From Lachnospiraceae bacterium (GTDB lineage Bacteria > Bacillota > Clostridia > Lachnospirales > Lachnospiraceae): DNA of 64,000 nt. The DNA is taken from positions 62,001-126,000 of the forward strand of contig CAJTAL010000010.1 of assembly GCA_910574285.1 (NCBI GenBank). The letters run 5' to 3'. The notes beneath the pieces were generated by a model, which searched no databases, was not told the DNA's origin, and was given only the letters and a program-made list of their open reading frames with translations. Of this stretch, positions 1-7,659 are shown in pieces. How positions within the stretch are numbered: position 1 is the first letter of the stretch; each line of letters opens with the position of its first letter. The position numbers and the translations under genes were made by a program.

Positions 1-994
1 TACAGAACGTGATCGCCGGGCACAGCAGGGCGAATTTTTTCACATACTGATATCCGCTCATGAGATGGCCGGAACCGACTTCTTTTCCTACCACCACGGA
101 GGACGCGTCTGCGAGACCGCCGAAGAAAGCGAATACGAAGCCCTCCAGTACACGGAACGCAGCCATGGCGGCGATAGCCGACTCTGACTGATGGCCGATT
201 ACGATATTGATCAGCATCTGCCCGACCCCGTAGAATAATTCATTGAAGATAATAGGCAGACATTTCCCCATATATTCTTTCAGAAAACCGTCGCCCCAGG
301 AGAACATATCTCTGATTCTCAGGACGAGGGTATCCTTATCCCTCAATAAGAAAACGAGCAGCACGAGCACGTTGACGACGCCGGATACCAAAGTACCTAC
401 GGCGGCGCCTGCCGCGCCCATCTGAGGCATGCCGAAGCGTCCGTAAATCAGGATCCAGTTCAGGATAAAATTCGTAATCAGCGCAAGGATGGAACTGAAA
501 AGGGGCGGTTTCACCCGTTCTGTGGAACGCATCAGGAAACTGATGATCATGGCAAGTACCTGAAGCGGGTATGCAAAGCCTACGATCCGGATATATGGAG
601 AACCGATCGCGATAATATTCTCTTTATCCGTATAGATTCCCAGTATAAATTCCGGTTTTGCCACTGCCGTTCCGCCGAACAGCAGAGATACAGCCAACAT
701 ACAGATCAGCGCAAGGCCAAAAGACCGGTTGATGCCTTTCTCGTTGCGCGCTCCCCAATACTGGGAGAAGAACAGCAGCCCGCCGCTTGCGAATCCAAAG
801 TAAGTAGAAAAGAATAATGATGTAATCTGGGAACAGATTCCGACTGCCGCGACGGATAGTTCTCCCTGGCTTCCGATCATGATGGTATCTACCATGCTCG
901 CCGTGGTGGAGAGAAAATTCTGAAACGCGATAGGCAGCGCGATCGTAAATACGACCCGGAAAAAATTTCCCCAACTAATTTTTTCGCTTCTCAT
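1..994 (-). CDS. MATE family efflux transporter (partial, C-terminus beyond left edge)
   Basis: Reading leftwards from an ATG at 994, the frame stays open to base 1 and gives about 331 residues of a polytopic membrane protein. The N-terminus carries the MATE pattern: a first helix with ALPIAFQNFLSTTASMVDT, then GELSVAAVGICSQ, and later LALITNFILNWILIYG. MATE proteins export cationic drugs or metabolites using a Na+ or H+ gradient; the substrate cannot be read here. The start is supported by an AAAGGA Shine-Dalgarno 8-9 bases upstream. The gene has its own promoter and a leader hairpin and is divergent from the radical SAM gene. About a quarter of a usual 440-460 residue MATE protein is missing because of the window edge. 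Confidence 0.9.
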   Translation of the reverse strand, partial: MRSEKISWGNFFRVVFTIALPIAFQNFLSTTASMVDTIMIGSQGELSVAAVGICSQITSLFFSTYFGFASGGLLFFSQYWGARNEKGINRSFGLALICMLAVSLLFGGTAVAKPEFILGIYTDKENIIAIGSPYIRIVGFAYPLQVLAMIISFLMRSTERVKPPLFSSILALITNFILNWILIYGRFGMPQMGAAGAAVGTLVSGVVNVLVLLVFLLRDKDTLVLRIRDMFSWGDGFLKEYMGKCLPIIFNELFYGVGQMLINIVIGHQSESAIAAMAAFRVLEGFVFAFFGGLADASSVVVGKEVGSGHLMSGYQYVKKFALLCPAITFC

Positions 995-1020
995 ATCCGG
1001 TATCCTTTCGTAATATATTT

Positions 1021-1055
1021 TTCTGCCGGGACAGTGAAGAGCTGCCCCGGCAGAA
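1021..1055 (-). other. Leader hairpin of the MATE mRNA
   Basis: A perfect 10-bp inverted repeat (TTCTGCCGGG at 1021-1030, CCCGGCAGAA at 1046-1055) lies between the MATE promoter and start codon, close to the predicted mRNA 5' end. It has no U-tract in the gene's direction, so it is not a normal terminator. mRNA stabilisation or a protein-binding site is possible. The role is inferred only. Confidence 0.5.
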
Positions 1056-1068
1056 ATCCGTATCCTCC

Positions 1069-1096
1069 ATTATACCCGGAAATAAAAACATTGCAA
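1069..1096 (-). promoter_or_regulatory. Sigma-A promoter of the MATE gene
   Basis: On the minus strand TTGCAA (1096-1091), a 16-bp spacer and TATAAT (1074-1069) form a near-consensus promoter about 70 bases before the MATE start codon. Confidence 0.6.
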
Positions 1097-1127
1097 TAGT
1101 TTATGAAAAGAAATTTTATAAAGAAAT

Positions 1128-1156
1128 TTGACTTTTGGATGCGGACAACGTATTCT
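1128..1156 (+). promoter_or_regulatory. Sigma-A promoter of the radical SAM gene
   Basis: TTGACT (1128-1133), a 17-bp spacer and TATTCT (1151-1156) lie 60 bases before the radical SAM start. Confidence 0.6.
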
Positions 1157-1215
1157 ATATACAGATTATCGGAATACATAGGGATATCGAATAGAAAGGA
1201 ACAGGATTATACGCT

Positions 1216-2073
1216 ATGACACGTGAAGAATTATATCAGTCCATTTATACACATGATACCATCTATCTGCCGCCGCACGAGCAGACGACTGCGGCGCTGG
1301 AGGTTTCCCTCGGATGCAGTTGGCACAAGTGTACGTTCTGCGATTTCGCAAAAGATACCTTTCAGATCCACTCATTAGAGAGAATGGATCACGATCTTGA
1401 GATTCTTGCCGGACTCAGGCCGGAGGATACCCGCCTGTTTTTCCTCGGGGAGAATGCATTCTGTATGGGTACGGAACAGCTTCTCGATATCATAGAGCTG
1501 ACCCACAGGCATATGCCGAAGGTGCGGGAGTATGCGATGTATTCCAGGATAGACGATATCTCAGGAAAATCAGAACAAGAACTGAAAAGACTTTCCCAGG
1601 AAGGCGTCCGGGCTCTTCATATCGGGGTAGAGAGCGGAAGTGATTCCATACTTGAAGCACGGAGGAAGGGGATTACATCCGCCCAGACCATCGAGGCGCT
1701 TCTGCGCCTTGACCGGGCGGGCATCGATTATTACCTGACGGTTATACCGGGGCTCGGCGGGCGTAATTTCTCCTGTCTGCACGCGATAGAGACGGCGCGG
1801 ATGCTGAATCAGGTGCATCCGAGAAATATCTGGTGCCTGAAGCTGAAGCTATGGGAAGATACGCTTCTTTATAAGGAAGCAAAAGCAGGCACATTCGAAG
1901 AGATGACGCCAGCGGAGATATTGCGGGAAGAGCGGCTTCTTGTTGAGAATCTTACGGTTGAGGACTGTCTGTTTGAGGATACCACAGTCCTGGATCAATT
2001 TACGGTACAGGGAGTCTTGATGAGACAAAAAGGGGAGCTGCTGGGGGCGATAGACTATCTTCTGAGTCTCTGA
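1216..2073 (+). CDS. Radical SAM family protein
   Basis: This 285-residue protein has a cluster-binding motif near the N-terminus, GCSWHKCTFCDF, with cysteines at residues 34, 39 and 42. Their spacing is C-x4-C-x2-C rather than the canonical C-x3-C-x2-C. A later HIGVESGSDSIL segment resembles the S-adenosylmethionine-contacting strand of radical SAM (COG1032/HemN-like) enzymes, and LTVIPGLGG is a typical loop after the barrel. No C-terminal auxiliary cysteine cluster is seen. An AAAGGAAC Shine-Dalgarno precedes the ATG. The gene stands alone between a promoter and a strong terminator, so context gives no substrate. The fold is secure; the reaction is unknown. Confidence 0.85.
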   Translation: MTREELYQSIYTHDTIYLPPHEQTTAALEVSLGCSWHKCTFCDFAKDTFQIHSLERMDHDLEILAGLRPEDTRLFFLGENAFCMGTEQLLDIIELTHRHMPKVREYAMYSRIDDISGKSEQELKRLSQEGVRALHIGVESGSDSILEARRKGITSAQTIEALLRLDRAGIDYYLTVIPGLGGRNFSCLHAIETARMLNQVHPRNIWCLKLKLWEDTLLYKEAKAGTFEEMTPAEILREERLLVENLTVEDCLFEDTTVLDQFTVQGVLMRQKGELLGAIDYLLSL

Positions 2074-2136
2074 TATATGCATTGCTCCGTACAGACAGAA
2101 AACTTTATAATAGATGAAGAACTACGAAATATCAAG

Positions 2137-2167
2137 AAAGCGCCGGGCGGAAAACCGGCGCTTTTTT
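2137..2167 (+). terminator. Rho-independent terminator after the radical SAM gene
   Basis: A 10-bp perfect stem, AAAGCGCCGG (2137-2146) with CCGGCGCTTT (2155-2164), is closed by an 8-base loop and followed by a T-run. Confidence 0.85.
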
Positions 2168-2174
2168 GTGCGCA

Positions 2175-2248
2175 GCCCCGTGCAGAAGAAGTATGCCGCT
2201 AAGGCGGCGCACGGGGCGCGGCGAGTAGGGAAAAGTCTTCCCTACTCG
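2175..2248. other. Structured intergenic element with three further hairpins
   Basis: Directly after the terminator come two more strong palindromic blocks. The first is a 9-bp stem GCCCCGTGC/GCACGGGGC (2175-2183 with 2209-2217) that encloses a smaller GCCGC/GCGGC hairpin (2195-2199 with 2204-2208). The second is an 11-bp stem CGAGTAGGGAA/TTCCCTACTCG (2222-2232 with 2238-2248). Neither has a clear T-tract. No supported gene lies in 2074-2403; small frames there only read through these repeats. The role is unknown: a small RNA or an intergenic repeat element is possible. Confidence 0.55.
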
Positions 2249-2403
2249 ATTGGAAATGTCATAAGAATCAGCCTTCTTAAAGCAATCTGTAATGTACGGA
2301 CAAAAGGTCCTTACATCAGAAGGAGTTAACATTCTGCAATGTAAAAGAATCATCAGGTCATAGAATTACGGGAGTGTGTGGATTATGATAATACGGATGG
2401 CAT

Positions 2404-3258
2404 TTAAGACCTGTGGTCTTCCGGGAGTATGCCCGGGGTTGTGTTATTCTTCCGGTATTCGCTGGGAGTCGTCCCTATTTCTTTTTTAAAAGCGCGCGAG
2501 AAAGCAAAGGGATTCTGATATCCGCAGGAACCGGCGATCCTGGCAACAGGGAGATCTGTGTTGGATAACAGTTCACAGGCATTTCGGATACGTGCCATCG
2601 CGAGGAAACGCTGCGGAGAAGTATGCAGGTGCTTCTTAAATAAAGTGAAAAGATAGCTCCTGCTTATATGCAGATAATCGGCGATATACGCGACAGAGAT
2701 ATCTCTGTTGGAATTACTCAGGATATAGCTGGTGGCCTGGGAGACATAGAAATTATCATTGTATTCCAATGCGCTGTAAGTGGCTTTGGAAGCTTCGCAG
2801 AGTTTTGCGAAGATGGCATAGAGCCCGCTTTGGATATGGCATTCATTCGCAGGCGTCTTTTCGGAATACTTCATCATCCCGGCGATGATTTTGCGGATAT
2901 CTTCGGGGCTGGAATAAGGCTGGACCGGGGAATCCTGGCTGATATGGCAGCGTCTGAGCATATGGGGCGCCTGGTTTCCGTTGAAGCAGATCCATGTATA
3001 GGTCCAGGGGTTTGTCGTCTCGGCTCTGTAGAAGACCAGTGTATCGGGAGTGATGAGAAAGTACTGGTTTTGGTTGATTACATAATGAGTCTTGTCATTA
3101 TAAAAATGTCCTTGTCCGTGAAGCACGAAGTGAAGGATATAATAATGGCAGATAATAGGTCCGTAAGATTGTTGCCTGGAACATTCTTCATATCCGCAGG
3201 AGACCAGATGAAGTTCTTCGGAAGTTGTCTGATGGAGCATCACTTGTTTTTTTTCCAT
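2404..3258 (-). CDS. AraC family transcriptional regulator
   Basis: This 284-residue protein has an N-terminal cupin-type sensor domain (about 1-165, with the HFVLHGQGHFYND and NQNQYFLITP strands usual in sugar-sensing AraC proteins). The C-terminal double helix-turn-helix is clear: ISVAYIADYLHISRSYLFTLF, then VARIAGSCGYQNPFAFSRAF and the closing IGTTPSEYR signature. An AGGAGG site precedes the ATG. It is divergent from a second AraC gene and close to the alpha-galactoside importer, so it probably senses the same or a related sugar. The ligand cannot be read from sequence. Confidence 0.9.
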   Translation of the reverse strand: MEKKQVMLHQTTSEELHLVSCGYEECSRQQSYGPIICHYYILHFVLHGQGHFYNDKTHYVINQNQYFLITPDTLVFYRAETTNPWTYTWICFNGNQAPHMLRRCHISQDSPVQPYSSPEDIRKIIAGMMKYSEKTPANECHIQSGLYAIFAKLCEASKATYSALEYNDNFYVSQATSYILSNSNRDISVAYIADYLHISRSYLFTLFKKHLHTSPQRFLAMARIRNACELLSNTDLPVARIAGSCGYQNPFAFSRAFKKEIGTTPSEYRKNNTTPGILPEDHRS

Positions 3259-3334
3259 AAAATACCTCCTGTAAAATTTATATCAGTAAATTAAAAAATT
3301 TCTTTTGATTTTAACGCCATATTATTGTAATATA

Positions 3335-3352
3335 TTTACTAAAATAAGTAAA
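3335..3352. promoter_or_regulatory. Inverted repeat between the divergent AraC genes
   Basis: TTTACT (3335-3340) and AGTAAA (3347-3352) form a 6-6-6 inverted repeat in the AT-rich gap between the two AraC starts. It is a candidate autoregulatory site. The half-site TTTACT/AGTAAA reappears at 54030 upstream of the GH2 gene. Confidence 0.35.
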
Positions 3353-3446
3353 GTTGTTCTACCAAAGCTACACATTTAGATCTCTTAAGAGATCAGCACT
3401 ACAGTACTACATTGATACAGAAATTGTCAGATGGGAGAGTGGAGCA

Positions 3447-4379
3447 GTGAAAAGCAAAGATAAAAAGACGGTAGGATATACGGAGAATACGAAATACAGA
3501 TGCCTGGAAGATCACCAGCAGGTGAATTCCATGAGTATTGTAAGTCCGTTGAATCTGGATTACTGCGGTATCGAACAGTGTGAACCGGGACATACATTCG
3601 GTCCCTATGCACGGGAGAATTATGTAGTGCATATTATAATGAAAGGCTGCGGAGTGCTGCAGATGGGGAAGAAGGAATTTCGGATGTCGGCGGGGGAAGC
3701 ATTTATTATCTACCCCGGGCAGGAAGAGGCGGTCTATCAGGCGGACGGAACGGAACCCTGGGAATATATGTGGGTAGGGTTTCATGGCCATGTGGCTAAG
3801 AAGATTGTCCGGTTTATGGGATTTACGGAGGAATACCCGCTGATACGCGTCCAGGATACCGAAGCGCTGCGGCGGGAGATAGAAAAGATGCTGGAGGCGA
3901 GGGAGCTTACCTTTGTAAATATGCTGAAGCGATCCAGTGCTTTGTACGCGTTGACCAGCATGATGATCGAAGAGAATCCGGACGAAGGAGAGTTTGAGAA
4001 TCCGTGCAACACGGCTTATGTCAATGAGGCGGTGGAGATCATGATGCAGTCTTATTCAAAGAAGCTGAAGATCTCGGATATCGCGACTACGATCGGAATC
4101 AGCAGGAACTACCTGACAGACCTTTTCAAGCATGAATTCGATATGTCGCCTCAGAGTTTTCTGATGAATTTCAGGATGGAAAAGGCGGCTCAGGAATTGA
4201 TTGAGACAGATGAATCTATTCAAAATGTAGGAATCAATGTGGGATATCCCGACCCGCTTGCTTTCTCCAAAGCATTCAAGCAGAAGTATGGGATGAGTCC
4301 CAGCGCATACCGGACCTCGTCGGTGGAACTGGTACAGTGTGATATGAAAGGGGAATATACAGGGTGGTATCACCTTTGA
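3447..4379 (+). CDS. AraC family transcriptional regulator
   Basis: A sensor domain (YVVHIIMKGCGVLQMGKKEF, GEAFIIYPGQE) is followed by a C-terminal AraC double helix-turn-helix (LKISDIATTIGISRNYLTDLF; VGINVGYPDPLAFSKAF; GMSPSAYR). I chose the GTG at 3447, giving 310 residues, because it follows a GGGAG site by a normal spacing and the protein then begins MKSKDKK. An in-frame ATG at 3354 would add 31 residues that do not resemble the family and lacks a good ribosome site. The gene ends just before a strong bidirectional terminator. It is the best candidate activator of the importer at 5365, because its terminator and the DUF624 gene are all that separate them. Confidence 0.88.
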   Translation: MKSKDKKTVGYTENTKYRCLEDHQQVNSMSIVSPLNLDYCGIEQCEPGHTFGPYARENYVVHIIMKGCGVLQMGKKEFRMSAGEAFIIYPGQEEAVYQADGTEPWEYMWVGFHGHVAKKIVRFMGFTEEYPLIRVQDTEALRREIEKMLEARELTFVNMLKRSSALYALTSMMIEENPDEGEFENPCNTAYVNEAVEIMMQSYSKKLKISDIATTIGISRNYLTDLFKHEFDMSPQSFLMNFRMEKAAQELIETDESIQNVGINVGYPDPLAFSKAFKQKYGMSPSAYRTSSVELVQCDMKGEYTGWYHL

Positions 4380-4402
4380 CTTTCATATTATATAACTTCT
4401 AT

Positions 4403-4453
4403 ATATAAAGAGGCTGCTGCAGGATGAAGGAATCTGCAGCAGCCTCTTTATAT
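4403..4453. terminator. Bidirectional terminator between AraC and DUF624 genes
   Basis: A perfect 20-bp inverted repeat (4403-4422 with 4434-4453) has an 11-base loop, a GC-rich core (GAGGCTGCTGCAG) and AT-rich ends on both sides. It serves the convergent AraC and DUF624 genes. Confidence 0.9.
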
Positions 4454-4478
4454 GTACTCAGGCAAATGAACGGAGACG

Positions 4479-5141
4479 CTAATCACATGCCTCGGTTGTA
4501 TCGTCAGCAAGGTAAGGGCTGAAAATGCGGTAGAAAAGGAATGTATTGATCCAGGCGACAGCCCCGAAGCCGGCGACGACCCAGACGAACAAAGCAGTGC
4601 AGAATATCAGGGGACTCGGGGATGTCAGCGACAGATAGAGCGGCGCCGCGTTTAATATCAGGATCGCCAGTGCAAGCGGAATGTTCTTGGCGGCGAGGAA
4701 GAAAGCCTGTATCCACAGGTTTTTCAAGGTGTTCTGGAACGCCGCGATTACAGGGAATACGAACATAGCCGTAATCATGACGATAATCGCCAGCACAACG
4801 ATCAGATAATAGATTGCCGTCATCGGGTACACGCCGTTCGGTCCGAACATGCCGACATCTGCAGAGAATACTATAATAAAAATAATCGAAATAATCCAGG
4901 ATGCTGTGGACTGTTTGAAGTTCTGCCTGAAACTGCTGAAAAAATCACGGGTCAAAGAAGAGTCTCCATATTTAAGATTGCGGAGCAGTGCATAATACAT
5001 AGAAGTAAAGGCGGCTCCGAAGGTGATGACAGGGATACTGCACAGCAGGAATAAGATATTGACTGTTATCATGTCGCCCAGAGTACCGAAGATACGGCCA
5101 AACAGGCTGTCATTTCCAAAAAATTTATATATTCTGTTCAT
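4479..5141 (-). CDS. DUF624 (YesL-like) membrane protein
   Basis: This 220-residue integral membrane protein has about five hydrophobic segments. It starts with the family signature MNRIYKFF...GRIFGTLGDMITVNILFLLCSIP, followed by ITFGAAFTSMYYALL. YesL/DUF624 proteins are habitually encoded beside ABC carbohydrate importers in Firmicutes; their molecular role is unproven. It has its own promoter and is divergent from the importer lipoprotein at 5365. A paralog lies at 53243-53845 beside another sugar locus. Confidence 0.85.
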   Translation of the reverse strand: MNRIYKFFGNDSLFGRIFGTLGDMITVNILFLLCSIPVITFGAAFTSMYYALLRNLKYGDSSLTRDFFSSFRQNFKQSTASWIISIIFIIVFSADVGMFGPNGVYPMTAIYYLIVVLAIIVMITAMFVFPVIAAFQNTLKNLWIQAFFLAAKNIPLALAILILNAAPLYLSLTSPSPLIFCTALFVWVVAGFGAVAWINTFLFYRIFSPYLADDTTEACD

Positions 5142-5197
5142 GGTAATTCATCCCTTTCTGAAAAAAATAATTGTTTAAATTTTTTGAATTGTTGCTT

Positions 5198-5226
5198 ATT
5201 GTAGTATAAATATGTATAAAAGTCAA
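5198..5226 (-). promoter_or_regulatory. Sigma-A promoter of the DUF624 gene
   Basis: On the minus strand TTGACT (5226-5221), an exact 17-bp spacer and TACAAT (5203-5198) lie about 55 bases upstream of the DUF624 start. Confidence 0.65.
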
Positions 5227-5258
5227 CTCGAAAAGTGTCGAAGCCTTGTGCGAATTAT

Positions 5259-5316
5259 CATTTTTACATAAGTATTAGACATTTTTCCATATGAAAACCA
5301 GACAAAAATATATAAA
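5259..5316 (+). promoter_or_regulatory. AraC-type direct repeats and promoter of the sugar importer operon
   Basis: Two 11-base direct repeats, CATTTTTACAT (5259-5269) and CATTTTTCCAT (5280-5290), begin exactly 21 bp apart, two helical turns, which is the usual layout of AraC-family half-sites. A TATAAA (5311-5316) downstream would put the -35 position at about 5288-5293, touching the nearer repeat, with no good -35 hexamer. This is the expected design of an activator-dependent promoter. The regulator is inferred from proximity. Confidence 0.5.
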
Positions 5317-5364
5317 ATATATATAAGATGTGCATAAAAAACATATAAAGGGAGGAATAAGAAA

Positions 5365-6687
5365 ATGAAGAAAAGATTAATTTCAGCACTCTTGGTGTCA
5401 GCAATGTGTCTGTCACTGACAGCATGTGGAGGCTCAGGAGGTTCATCTGACGGAGGGTCATCCGACGGCGGCGGTTCTTCATCAGGCGCCCTCAGAGTTG
5501 CAATCTGGGACAACAACCAGCAGCCAGGTATCCAGGAGATCTGTGATCTTTTCACAGAGGAGACAGGTATCGACGTTCAGGTAGAGGTTAAAGAGTGGGA
5601 CAGCTACTGGACATTGCTCGAAGCGGGGGCTTCAGGCGGGGACATGCCGGACGTATTCTGGATGCACGCCAACAATTCACAGATTTATATGAATAATGAT
5701 ATGCTTCTGAAACTTGACGACTATATCGATAAGAGCGACAAGATCGATATGGACAAGTATCTTCCGCAGGTAACGGCGCTTTATACATATGATGGTTCCT
5801 ATTACGCAATCCCGAAGGATTACGATACCATCGCTCTGTGGTACAACAAGACCATGTTTGATGATGCAGGTCTTGAATATCCGAATGAGAACTGGACATG
5901 GGACGATCTGTATGATACAGCTCTTAAGCTGACAGATAAAGACGCTAAGAAGTATGGTTATGCACTGAACGTAACGAATGATCAGGACAGTTACTGGAAT
6001 ATAATCTACTCCAAGGGCGGATATGTTCTTTCAGACGATCACAAATCATCCGGTTATGACGATCCTAAGACTCTTGAGGCGATGGATTTCGTAGGCAAGC
6101 TTCTTTCAGACGTATGTCCGCCGGCATCCGTAATGGCTGAGACACAGACAGACGTTCTCTTCCAGTCCGGAACAGTTGCCATGATCACACAGGGTTCCTG
6201 GATGGTGCCTGCATTCAAGCAGAACGAGTATACTGCTGAGAACTGTGACGTAGCGATGATTCCTTACGACAAAGAGACAGGTGTCCGTGCTTCTATTTGT
6301 AACGGTCTTGGATGGGCAGCAGCGGCAAGCACAAAGCGTGCAGATGACTGCTGGAAACTGATCGAATGGCTTGGTTCCGAAGAGATGCAGATCAAGCAGG
6401 CAGAGCTCGGCGTAACGATGTCCGCATACGAAGGAACTTCTGATGCATGGGCAAGCAACACAGACCTCTTTAATCTGGCGGCACACCTTGATATGGCAGA
6501 AGAGTCCAAGGTAGACGGCGTTGAGAATAAGGTCGTTGAGTATCCATTTACATACAATGCTGTAAAATGGACCAGCCAGTGCCAGAAGGATCTGGTTGCT
6601 GCATGGGATGATCCGTCTCTGATGGAAGAAAAATGTAAAGAATTTGCCGGAACAATGAACGATATCATTGCCAGTGAAAGTAAATAG
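5365..6687 (+). CDS. Extracellular solute-binding lipoprotein, sugar ABC importer
   Basis: This 440-residue family 1 solute-binding protein has a lipoprotein signal with lipobox LTAC (cysteine 21) and a Gly/Ser-rich linker to about residue 43. A mature MalE-like domain follows (VAIWDNNQQPGIQEICDLF, DMPDVFWMHANN, YYAIPKDYDTIALWYNK). It would be anchored outside the membrane and deliver an oligosaccharide to the permeases that follow. GGGAGGAA precedes the ATG. It is the first gene of a three-gene importer lacking an ATPase, as is common in Firmicutes that use a shared MsmX-type ATPase. The alpha-galactosidase downstream makes alpha-galactosides the likely cargo. Confidence 0.92.
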   Translation: MKKRLISALLVSAMCLSLTACGGSGGSSDGGSSDGGGSSSGALRVAIWDNNQQPGIQEICDLFTEETGIDVQVEVKEWDSYWTLLEAGASGGDMPDVFWMHANNSQIYMNNDMLLKLDDYIDKSDKIDMDKYLPQVTALYTYDGSYYAIPKDYDTIALWYNKTMFDDAGLEYPNENWTWDDLYDTALKLTDKDAKKYGYALNVTNDQDSYWNIIYSKGGYVLSDDHKSSGYDDPKTLEAMDFVGKLLSDVCPPASVMAETQTDVLFQSGTVAMITQGSWMVPAFKQNEYTAENCDVAMIPYDKETGVRASICNGLGWAAAASTKRADDCWKLIEWLGSEEMQIKQAELGVTMSAYEGTSDAWASNTDLFNLAAHLDMAEESKVDGVENKVVEYPFTYNAVKWTSQCQKDLVAAWDDPSLMEEKCKEFAGTMNDIIASESK

Positions 6688-6723
6688 TTGAATTTGAAAT
6701 GAAGAGTATAGAGGGTAGAAGAG

Positions 6724-7644
6724 ATGACAAATAGCAAAAGTGAAGCGAAAGCACCTGCGAAACAGAAGATGACGACGTGGGAAAAGAATCAGTTGTTCTG
6801 GGGCTGGCTGTTTATCATTCCGACGATGCTCGGCTTGATTATACTGAATCTGTACCCGATCGTGGATACGATCTACCAGTCTATGTGTAAGACGGGTGAC
6901 TTTGGCAAAGGAAATATTTTTGTTGGATTTGAGAATTTCAGCAGAATGTTTGGTGATTCCGAAGTGTGGCAGGCATTGCTCAATACGATTAAATACGCGA
7001 TTATAGAAGTGCCATTTTCTATTTGTTTTGCTCTTGTTCTTGCGGTTCTTTTGAACCGCAAGATGGTAGGGCGGAGTGCATACAGGGCAATATTCTTCCT
7101 GCCTATGATCGTGGCGCCGGCGGCGGTAGCTATGGTATGGCGTTGGTTGTATAACTCACAGTTCGGTCTTCTGAACAACCTGTTCGGATTAAAGGTTGAA
7201 TGGATCTCCAATCCAAAGATTGCGTGGATCTCCATCGCAATCATCGGTGTATGGTCTATTCTGGGTTATAATATTGTATTATTTATCTCGGGTCTGCAGG
7301 AGATCCCGCACGATTATTATGAAGCGGCGGATATCGACGGCGCGTCCGGAGTACAGGCATTCTTTAATATTACGATTCCGTTGCTTTCGCCGACGATATT
7401 CTTTGTTCTGATTACCAGAGTAATCGGCGCGCTCCAGGTATTCGACTTGATCTACATGGTAATGGATCAGTCGAACAAGGCGCTTCCGAAGGTAGAGTCC
7501 CTTGTATATCTGTTCTATCGCGAGTCCTTTGACTTCGGCGATAAGGGATATGGATCTACTATTGTTGTACTGCTTCTTATAGTAATCCTGATCGTGACTG
7601 TATTCCAGATGATCGGACAGAAGAAATGGGTTCATTACGAATAG
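6724..7644 (+). CDS. Sugar ABC transporter permease (MalF/UgpA type)
   Basis: This 306-residue polytopic protein has six predicted helices and the cytoplasmic EAA loop EAADIDGASGVQAF near residue 200, which docks the ATPase. The N-terminus QLFWGWLFIIPTMLGLIILNLYPI is typical of MalF-type permeases. It lies 36 bases after the binding-protein gene and 15 bases before the second permease, so the three are co-transcribed. It forms a heterodimer with the next gene product. Confidence 0.92.
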   Translation: MTNSKSEAKAPAKQKMTTWEKNQLFWGWLFIIPTMLGLIILNLYPIVDTIYQSMCKTGDFGKGNIFVGFENFSRMFGDSEVWQALLNTIKYAIIEVPFSICFALVLAVLLNRKMVGRSAYRAIFFLPMIVAPAAVAMVWRWLYNSQFGLLNNLFGLKVEWISNPKIAWISIAIIGVWSILGYNIVLFISGLQEIPHDYYEAADIDGASGVQAFFNITIPLLSPTIFFVLITRVIGALQVFDLIYMVMDQSNKALPKVESLVYLFYRESFDFGDKGYGSTIVVLLLIVILIVTVFQMIGQKKWVHYE

Positions 7645-7659
7645 GAGGGGGAAGATAGT

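Noticed and set aside
624-974. A minus-strand frame of 116 codons at the left edge
   Set aside because: It is in the wrong frame. The MATE frame on the same strand has clear membrane helices and a proper start at 994.
2114-2353. Small open frames on both strands after the radical SAM gene
   Set aside because: They read straight through the terminator and hairpins, have no ribosome site, and their translations are basic and low in information.
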